From a virus: DNA of 20,425 nt. The notes under the pieces are model-generated. The model was given only the letters and a program-made list of their open reading frames with translations. It had not been told where the DNA came from and made no database searches. The position numbers were made by a program, and so were the translations under genes. Where the stretch lies: positions 1-20,425 of IMG/VR virus record IMGVR_UViG_3300024518_001724. One strand, 5' to 3'. Below are positions 11,875 to 17,749 of this stretch, one piece after another (positions within the stretch are counted from its first letter, which is position 1; every line of letters starts with the position of its first letter).

Positions 11875-13154
11875 TGGCAGAAGAAATTAGTGACGTTCTA
11901 AAGCAAGAGCTGAAGGACATCAACGACAACATAACCGCAAAAACCGATAAGCTCAAAAAAGATATCGGCGAAGTGGCGGACGAAAAAGCATCGGCTTTAA
12001 TAGCCACCTATAAAGAAGAGCAAGGCGCTTTACAGGTTGAGCTTGACAAAAAGCAGGCCGAAAAAGATACGGTAATGCAAAAGCAGCTCGACGATATCGA
12101 CAAAAGATATAAAGAGCAAAAAGCAATTGTACCGGCTAACATGTCCTTAAAAAACAGGATCATAACAGATCTTAAAGGATCAGATAAGCTCATTGAGCAT
12201 ATCAAAAACATTGATGCCAAAAAAGGAAGCAATAACTTTAGTATGGACATGAAGGTAGTCGGTGATATGTCAAGCGGGAACGCAACTACCTCGATAACAG
12301 ATGAATTTGCACCTGGAATGTTAGAGGCAGGGGTTAACCGCGTTGCAAAAAGACAAACTTTTGTACAGTCTTTGATCAACACGGGAACGCTTACCAACAC
12401 AAGAACGGTTTCATGGTATGAGCAAACAACTTCCGAGGGAGGCGTTGCAAACCGTGCCGAAGCTGCTGAAATGGCACAGGTAGATTACGATTGGGTTCGA
12501 CAGGAAGAAGCTTTAAAGTTCATTTCAGGATATACCAAGGTAACCAACGAAGCTTTGGCCGATTGGGGACAAATGGCGACTGAGATACAATTCGAACTTT
12601 TCAGGGACTTGTCTTTGAAGCTTGATGACCAACTTCTTAACGGTGATGGAATAACCGTAAACATTGATGGTATATTGAGCAAGGCGACAGCGTTTGCAGC
12701 GGGTAATTTTGCTTTAGGAATCGAAAGCGCACAGCATTTCGATGTGTTGAGGGTAGCTATAAACCAAATTATTTTGGCCAATTTCTTCCCTACGGCTATT
12801 GTTCTTAACCCTGACGATGCCGCTACTTTGGATTTACTTAAAATAGCAGATAATCGTTATTTGTTAGCGCCGTTTGTAAGCGCCGACAATACGATTATAA
12901 AAGGTATTCCAATTGTTGAGAATTCAGGAATCGCTACTGATAACTTCCTTGTAATGGATGGATCACGGGCAACTGCTTTCTTCCGTCAAGGAATTACGTT
13001 GAGGATTTGGGATCAATCAGATGATGATCCAAGATTCAACCGTCAAACAATGACCGCCAATGTTGAGGCATTGCTAAGGATTAAAGGCAATGATGTACCC
13101 GCATTTGTAACAGGTGATTTCACAACTGCTAAAGCGGCCTTAGAAACTGTATAA
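11874..13154 (+). CDS. Major capsid protein, HK97 fold, with scaffold-like N-terminus
   Basis: This 426-residue protein is the main shell subunit. Residues about 1-85 form a charged coiled coil (DVLKQELKDINDNITAKTDK ... ELDKKQAEKDTVMQKQLDDI), the delta/scaffold region usually cut off by the upstream protease. From about residue 115 the HK97 core follows: TSITDEFAPGMLEAGVNRVA, RTVSWYEQTTSEGGVANRAE, AQVDYDWVRQEEALKFISGY, LSLKLDDQLLNGDG and a C-terminal RIWDQSDDDPRFNRQTMTAN. All are typical of HK97 gp5-like proteins. Its stop overlaps the next ATG (TAATG). Confidence 0.95.
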   Translation: MAEEISDVLKQELKDINDNITAKTDKLKKDIGEVADEKASALIATYKEEQGALQVELDKKQAEKDTVMQKQLDDIDKRYKEQKAIVPANMSLKNRIITDLKGSDKLIEHIKNIDAKKGSNNFSMDMKVVGDMSSGNATTSITDEFAPGMLEAGVNRVAKRQTFVQSLINTGTLTNTRTVSWYEQTTSEGGVANRAEAAEMAQVDYDWVRQEEALKFISGYTKVTNEALADWGQMATEIQFELFRDLSLKLDDQLLNGDGITVNIDGILSKATAFAAGNFALGIESAQHFDVLRVAINQIILANFFPTAIVLNPDDAATLDLLKIADNRYLLAPFVSADNTIIKGIPIVENSGIATDNFLVMDGSRATAFFRQGITLRIWDQSDDDPRFNRQTMTANVEALLRIKGNDVPAFVTGDFTTAKAALETV

Positions 13155-13327
13155 TGAAAAAGCAGGCTAAATTGATAAAAGAAATGTGTGGCCTTCCAAT
13201 AGGCCATGCTATTTCTATTGCCTCTAATGACTCTGAGAAAGCCTTGATAAAAGGTGGTTATATAGCCAAAGAGGAGAAAATGAAGCGCAAGACCAAAGAA
13301 GAAAAAGGCTTTACAAAGGATGATTAG
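13154..13327 (+). CDS. Small basic protein between capsid and connector (57 aa)
   Basis: ATG 13154 overlaps the capsid stop (TAATG). The product MKKQAKLIKEMCGLPIGHAI... has a very lysine-rich tail (KMKRKTKEEKGFTKDD). It overlaps the connector gene by 8 bases. Lysine-rich proteins at this position occur in HK97-like modules, but I recognise no family. Confidence 0.6.
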   Translation: MKKQAKLIKEMCGLPIGHAISIASNDSEKALIKGGYIAKEEKMKRKTKEEKGFTKDD

Positions 13328-13856
13328 AGGGGATAACAACTTACTGGAAATAATTGATTCTGTGGGGATTACCGAATTGATTACACGTAACCAAGTAAGG
13401 GATTGGCTCGACGAACCTGACACTTCGCACAATAGTACTTTAGATAGTTTAGTTGTTGCTACAAGGGAGTTGTTCGAAAAGCGATATAACCTCACATTGG
13501 CAGAACGTACCAGAACGTTTTATTATTCTACATATGCAACAGAATTAGAGCTACCAAACAAGCCCCATACTTCAATAGATACTATTGAGGAGCAGGACAT
13601 CGAAGGGGATTTGACCTTGTGGGTATTAGGCGAAGATTATACTTTGTTTGGCACTTCTTTATTAAGGTTCAACGATTGTGGAATTAACTTGATTATAACC
13701 ACAACAAGCGGTTACACTGTTTTACCAAAGGACATTGAGCGGGCTTCTTTAATGCAAATAAAGTTCATGTTCGATGGTGAATGGGACAATGAGGAACGTG
13801 TAAGCCCGGAAGTTGAAAAGATCATGCGAAGGTATGACAGGGAAATATTAGTGTGA
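13320..13856 (+). CDS. Head-tail connector, gp6-like
   Basis: This 178-residue protein probably forms the ring below the portal after packaging. Typical features are an N-terminal helical part (TRNQVRDWLDEPDTSHNSTL ... SLVVATRELFEKRYNLTL), a beta-rich middle (YYSTYATELELPNKPHTSID) and the closing helix (PKDIERASLMQIKFMFDGEW). This is the gp6/YqbG-type layout. It is encoded right after the capsid block and overlaps the next gene by GTGA. Confidence 0.85.
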   Translation: MIRGDNNLLEIIDSVGITELITRNQVRDWLDEPDTSHNSTLDSLVVATRELFEKRYNLTLAERTRTFYYSTYATELELPNKPHTSIDTIEEQDIEGDLTLWVLGEDYTLFGTSLLRFNDCGINLIITTTSGYTVLPKDIERASLMQIKFMFDGEWDNEERVSPEVEKIMRRYDREILV

Positions 13857-14194
13857 AGTATAAGGATACATTGGAGGTTTATTTGCCAACCGGATCAGAC
13901 GACGGCGCGGGCGGTACTGAAGAGGTTACCGGGGATGTGGTTTTTAAATTGAGGTGTAGGATAACACCCGGACCGGGTTCAAGGTTCTTCCAGTTCGGGC
14001 AAGTGTACGATGGAAAGCCTATGGAGATTACAACAAGGTACAGGCAAGACCTGGAGGAGTTTAGTTTGACATTTAAAGAGGTAAAACGGGACTATTTATA
14101 CAAGTTCAGGGGCCGTGAAATCACCGTCCAGGATATCTTTATAGATAACGAAGAACGAAAGTTTATAACGATGCTGGCATTTGAAAAGGCATGA
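13853..14194 (+). CDS. Head-tail joining protein (SPP1 gp16 / H_T_join-like)
   Basis: This 113-residue beta-rich protein starts with GTG within the overlap GTGA: the GTG is three bases before the end of the connector gene and no ATG is available nearby. Its pattern (KYKDTLEVYLPTGSDDGAGG, then RCRITPGPGSRFFQFGQVYD, KPMEITTRYR, GREITVQDIFIDNEERKFIT) fits head-closure/stopper proteins that seal the connector. ATGA overlap links it to the gp10-like gene. Confidence 0.82.
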   Translation: MKYKDTLEVYLPTGSDDGAGGTEEVTGDVVFKLRCRITPGPGSRFFQFGQVYDGKPMEITTRYRQDLEEFSLTFKEVKRDYLYKFRGREITVQDIFIDNEERKFITMLAFEKA

Positions 14195-14532
14195 AAGGAA
14201 TTAAGGTAACATTAAAAAACAAGCGCGCAGTTCAAAGGGAGCTTACCAAGTACGGGAGTGAGCGCGGCAAGAAAGTGTTAACGGCCATGCAAAGTACTGG
14301 TTTAGTTGTGCAGTCAAAAGCTAAAGCAAGAGTGCCTGTAGATACGGGAAGGTTAAGAAATTCAATCAGCACGAAAAAAGAACCAAATACGGTTATAGTT
14401 GGGACGAACGTAAGTTACGCGCCTCATGTGGAATTTGGCACATCTAAAATGTCGGCGCGTCCTTATTTCTTTAATAGTTGGGACGAAGAAAGGCCAAAGC
14501 TTATAAAAAAGATAATACAAATATTTAAATGA
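14191..14532 (+). CDS. HK97 gp10-like tail component
   Basis: 113 residues. The diagnostic phrase is KAKARVPVDTGRLRNSISTK (about residues 49-68), followed by VGTNVSYAPHVEFGTSKMSA and RPYFFNSWDEERPKL. This is the gp10 family of head-tail/neck proteins that help join the completed tail to the head. The length and place between the joining protein and tail terminator are standard. Overlaps next gene by ATGA. Confidence 0.92.
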   Translation: MKGIKVTLKNKRAVQRELTKYGSERGKKVLTAMQSTGLVVQSKAKARVPVDTGRLRNSISTKKEPNTVIVGTNVSYAPHVEFGTSKMSARPYFFNSWDEERPKLIKKIIQIFK

Positions 14533-14951
14533 AAGATCCTGATTACCAATTGCGAAGGGCCTACTATACGGCATTAAATGGAAACGTTTCCTATGCAGGA
14601 AAAGATGTTCCCGTTTATGACAGCGTACCAAACAACGCAACGGCTCCATGGATCAAATTTGATTTAACCGCAGGCGACAGGGTAGAAGAAAAAGACGGAT
14701 ATACAACCAATAGGTTATTCAGCATCATATGTCACACGGCATGGAACAAAAGGGGAGGCAAAAAGCAAGCCGACCAGATTTCAAGTCAGGTGATGCAATT
14801 AATAGTAGATCAAACACTGACCGACGTAAGCGGTCAATTCAAGTTCCACGAGCAAACGGTCGAAGACTTCGCAAGTGCCGAGGATGACCGGGGGGACAAA
14901 AAGATAATACAGAAAATAATTATTTTTAACAATTTCATTCAACAAATATAG
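14529..14951 (+). CDS. Tail terminator / completion protein (DUF3168-like)
   Basis: 140 residues: MKDPDYQLRRAYYTALNGNV, VPVYDSVPNNATAPWIKFDL, SIICHTAWNKRGGKKQADQI, and a closing beta segment (KKIIQKIIIFNNFIQQI). The mid-protein P-x-Y-D-x-V-P and following W-I-K-F pattern fits DUF3168/gpU-type tail terminators, which cap the tail tube and set its final length with the tape measure. Two bases separate it from the tail tube gene. Confidence 0.82.
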   Translation: MKDPDYQLRRAYYTALNGNVSYAGKDVPVYDSVPNNATAPWIKFDLTAGDRVEEKDGYTTNRLFSIICHTAWNKRGGKKQADQISSQVMQLIVDQTLTDVSGQFKFHEQTVEDFASAEDDRGDKKIIQKIIIFNNFIQQI

Positions 14952-14953
14952 TC

Positions 14954-15373
14954 ATGGCAGAAGATGATAAAATCAGGGGTAAGATTATGAGGATCCAAGT
15001 TGACGCGGAGCAGATATTATTTGCTACCGAGTTTACGTGTAGTCAAACCACCGAAATGTTAGAAGCATTCACAAAGGATTCAGCAAACTTCACGGACAGG
15101 GAAGCCAACATCAATGATGTTACCCTGTCAGGGGCTTACTTATTAACTTTAGAACCGGCGACGGGTAAAGCCAATTACGAAACGCTCTGGGACGCCTGGA
15201 ACACGCAGACCACAATCGTGTGTATCTGGGAAGACGGTATAGTAGGCAATCCAAGTTGGACCGGTAACTTTCTTGTTTCTACATTGGACATGGAGGCCAA
15301 CGCAGACGGTTATGCAAGTGGTTCATATGAGTTTCTTATAAACGGCATAGTGACCAAATCGGTACAGGCATGA
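14954..15373 (+). CDS. Major tail tube protein
   Basis: 139 residues: MAEDDKIRGKIMRIQVDAEQ, TCSQTTEMLEAFTKDSANFT, NVSL-like strands and WTGNFLVSTLDMEANADGYA with ASGSYEFLINGIVTKS. Beta-sandwich tail tube proteins of the TP901-1/phage_tail_2 kind have this length and ending. It would polymerise as hexameric rings around the tape measure. The following chaperone gene overlaps by ATGA, typical of the tube-chaperone-tape measure order. Confidence 0.85.
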   Translation: MAEDDKIRGKIMRIQVDAEQILFATEFTCSQTTEMLEAFTKDSANFTDREANINDVTLSGAYLLTLEPATGKANYETLWDAWNTQTTIVCIWEDGIVGNPSWTGNFLVSTLDMEANADGYASGSYEFLINGIVTKSVQA

Positions 15374-15714
15374 TTGTTACAATCGAAAAAAAGGAATATC
15401 CTTTTTTATTTTCTTTTAGCGCAATTCAGGAATACCAAACATTGTTGGAAAAGAGCACCAAGAAATCAAGCGGCAACCTGGAAGATATGAGAATCTTCAT
15501 TAGGCTTGGTTTAAAATGGGGCTGCAAGTTCGAAGAAATCAAATACGATCTTAGCGATGTAAAGATTGCCAAATGGATGGAACTGAACTTAACGGAAGCC
15601 GCTAAATTGGTAAAGCATTGCACTACCCAGTTCAGGGTATTTGGAAATGCTTTTAAAGCTGAAATAGAAGAAAGTGAAAAAAAGCCCAAACCTCAAATGA
15701 AAAAGGCGGGATAA
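15370..15714 (+). CDS. Tail assembly chaperone, short form (gpG-like)
   Basis: 114 residues, mostly helical: MIVTIEKKEYPFLFSFSAIQ, IFIRLGLKWGCKFEEIKYDL, LTEAAKLVKHCTTQFRVFGN. It sits between tail tube and tape measure, where siphophages encode the chaperone that coats the tape measure before tube assembly. The last ten codons contain the A AAA AAG slippery sequence at 15678-15684, beyond which the -1 frame is open and protein-like, so a fraction of ribosomes should make the longer G-T form. The stop TAA is at 15712-15714. Confidence 0.82.
   Translation: MIVTIEKKEYPFLFSFSAIQEYQTLLEKSTKKSSGNLEDMRIFIRLGLKWGCKFEEIKYDLSDVKIAKWMELNLTEAAKLVKHCTTQFRVFGNAFKAEIEESEKKPKPQMKKAG
15678..15684 (+). promoter_or_regulatory. 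Probable -1 ribosomal frameshift site
   Basis: The heptamer A AAA AAG stands in the right register of the short-form frame (GAA AAA AAG CCC). A -1 slip continues without a stop from GCC 15684 to TAA at 16034. The A AAA AAG heptamer is among the most efficient bacterial slippery sequences. I see no strong downstream stem-loop by eye, so stimulating structure is unproven. Confidence 0.72.
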
Positions 15715-16034
15715 CGCTTTGGGACGCTTACGAACAGCGGGCATTTGGGGAGATAGGATTGAGCGTAAAGGATTTTTACAATCATGAGCCGATACAGTTT
15801 CACAATAGATGGGAGGGCCATCAATCAAAGGTACGTAGCGAAGCGGAAGTTTACCGTAGCGTTATGTTTCATCATGCTATTACCGTGGTTAATTCTTCGC
15901 GGTCTAATCGCTATCAGTTTGATGTACTCAAAGATTTTCCTTTTCCGTGGGACGAAGGCGAAGGGGGTATCAAAGAAGCTATCAAAGAAACGCGCATTGA
16001 AAGGGATTATGCAATACTAAAACAGCGGGCATAA
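15684..16034 (+). CDS. Tail assembly chaperone, frameshifted C-terminal extension (T-like)
   Basis: This frame has no good ATG at its beginning. Reading from 15684 gives AQTSNEKGGITLWDAYEQRA then FGEIGLSVKDFYNHEPIQFH, a coherent protein start that precedes the first usable TTG at 15759. I therefore read it as the part added by the -1 frameshift, giving a fusion of 105 + 116 = 221 residues. The C-terminus (DFPFPWDEGEGG...KETRIERDYAILKQRA) is helical and charged. Its stop overlaps the tape measure ATG (TAATG). A shorter, independent start at TTG 15759 is the alternative. Confidence 0.74.
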   Translation, partial: AQTSNEKGGITLWDAYEQRAFGEIGLSVKDFYNHEPIQFHNRWEGHQSKVRSEAEVYRSVMFHHAITVVNSSRSNRYQFDVLKDFPFPWDEGEGGIKEAIKETRIERDYAILKQRA

Positions 16035-17749
16035 TGGCAACAGCACGAGAGGAACTTATTATTGATGTAGCGGCAGATATTGCAGACCTAAAAAAAGGAC
16101 TGTCAAAAGGCAAGCGTGAAATGGACGGCTTTGGAAAGGCCGCCAAGAAATTGGGAGGTGTCCTTGCTGGGGTTTTTGCAGTGTCCAAGATTGCGGACTT
16201 TGTTATGGAGGCTTCTAAGCTGGCAGGCGTTGGCGAAGGTGTTAGGGCTGCATTTTCAAGGATTGGCGGGGCTGCAATATTCGAAGAGATAAACGAAGCG
16301 GTAGCTGGAACGGTTAGTGAGCTTGATTTAATGAAACAAGCTGTACTGGCAAAGAATTTGGGGCTTCCTATCAAGGAACTTGGAACGCTGTTTGAGTTTG
16401 CCACAAAAAGGGCACAGGACACGGGGGAAAGCGTGGATTTTTTAACAGACTCGATTGTAAAAGGCATAGGTAGAAAATCTCCTTTGATTCTTGACAACTT
16501 AGGGATATCGGCAATCGCCTTAAAAGAAGCTTTAGGAGGTGTAAGCACAGAAGCCGCAAGCGTGGCACAAGTCACCGAGGCCGTTGGCAAGATAGCAAAA
16601 CAATCACTTAAAGAGTCAGGAAAAATTATAGAGACGGCCGCAGTCCGCACGGCACGATGGAACGCTCAACTTGAGAATGTACAAGAATCCATAGGAAGGG
16701 ACATTAACAGGGTCATAGGAGCATTGGGGCCTTCGATAGACTCAATGATATCAGGCGCTAAAAAAGGATTTAAGGAAATTCGAAACAGCGTTATAGGATT
16801 TGCGAATGAATTCATAAAACTTCAAAACCAATCTGAAGAGTTCAGGGTTGTTATAAGTTTTTTAAAAAATATATGGGTAGCATCATTTAAAGTAATGGGT
16901 GCGCAATTAAATGCTCTATTAATAGAACCATTGAAGGTAATCGGACGTATCATAAAAGCTTCTTTTACTAATAACATTGCCGCAATCCCTGGGATTGTAA
17001 AACAAGGGTTTAAAAACATTGCAAACGATGTAATAGGCTCCGGGGTAGAGACCTTTAATGCTTTCAAAAAAGGCATTGAGGACGCGAAAAAAGCAGAACC
17101 AATACCTTTGATTTCACTTGAAGAACAAGCAGCGGTCATCCCTGTGGCAAACATGGCAGGCCAAAAGGCGGGCGAAAGCTTTGCAGAGGGTTTTGATTTT
17201 GCAACTAAAGGATTATTGGATTTTGGAGGCGGTCGTGATATAGCGGCAGGACAGGATCAACTTTCAGGTTTTAATGAATTGCTTGTACAGTTCACAGAAA
17301 ACAACAACGCGGTAGCGGAATCTATCCTTGGCAGTGCTGAGGCGCAAGCATTTATGAACGAAGAACTAAAAGAAGCTGATGCAGACTGGCAGGCTGTCCG
17401 GGATGACTTTGTGACCAACAAAGAAGCAACGGACAAATGGCAAAAGTCACTCGAAGGACTGGGGCAACAATTCACAGGCATAAGCGCGGACTTGTTTAAC
17501 CTTGCATTGAGCGGACAAAAAAGCATAGGGGCTTTAATTAATAAAATGATTGATCTGGCCTTTGCGGCCATACTTGCCAAAGGGGCCATTAAAGGAATTG
17601 GGGGTATCATTGGCGCCGGAATTGCCGTGGCAGGATTAAAGGCTTTGGTTTCGTCCACGATAGGAAAACAACCAGAACCAACGGTAAGAGGTGACCAAAT
17701 ACAATTGGTAGGAGCAAATACAGCACAACGAAACGATAGGGTTTTCTAA
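16034..17749 (+). CDS. Tape measure protein
   Basis: This 571-residue protein sets tail length and is ejected during infection. The N-terminus AREELIIDVAADIADLKKGL and KREMDGFGKAAKKLGGVLAG is the standard tape measure opening. Long helical, alanine-rich regions follow, with SKIADFVMEASKLAGVGEGV near residue 50 and a hydrophobic region of about 497-539 (LAFAAILAKGAIKGIGGIIG) that could cross the host membrane. The size would give a tail of roughly 85 nm at 0.15 nm per residue (inference), short for a siphophage. Start and stop overlap neighbours as TAATG. Antisense frames such as 15982-16650 are shadows. Confidence 0.93.
   Translation: MATAREELIIDVAADIADLKKGLSKGKREMDGFGKAAKKLGGVLAGVFAVSKIADFVMEASKLAGVGEGVRAAFSRIGGAAIFEEINEAVAGTVSELDLMKQAVLAKNLGLPIKELGTLFEFATKRAQDTGESVDFLTDSIVKGIGRKSPLILDNLGISAIALKEALGGVSTEAASVAQVTEAVGKIAKQSLKESGKIIETAAVRTARWNAQLENVQESIGRDINRVIGALGPSIDSMISGAKKGFKEIRNSVIGFANEFIKLQNQSEEFRVVISFLKNIWVASFKVMGAQLNALLIEPLKVIGRIIKASFTNNIAAIPGIVKQGFKNIANDVIGSGVETFNAFKKGIEDAKKAEPIPLISLEEQAAVIPVANMAGQKAGESFAEGFDFATKGLLDFGGGRDIAAGQDQLSGFNELLVQFTENNNAVAESILGSAEAQAFMNEELKEADADWQAVRDDFVTNKEATDKWQKSLEGLGQQFTGISADLFNLALSGQKSIGALINKMIDLAFAAILAKGAIKGIGGIIGAGIAVAGLKALVSSTIGKQPEPTVRGDQIQLVGANTAQRNDRVF

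Noticed and set aside
15784-16020. Basic/hydrophobic ORF overlapping the chaperone extension
   Set aside because: It is a shadow in another frame; the 15684-16034 frame reads as protein upstream of any start and is reached by the slippery site.
15982-16650. 222-codon antisense ORF within the tape measure gene
   Set aside because: Antisense to a well-supported gene, with low-complexity Ser/Ala/Pro composition typical of shadows.
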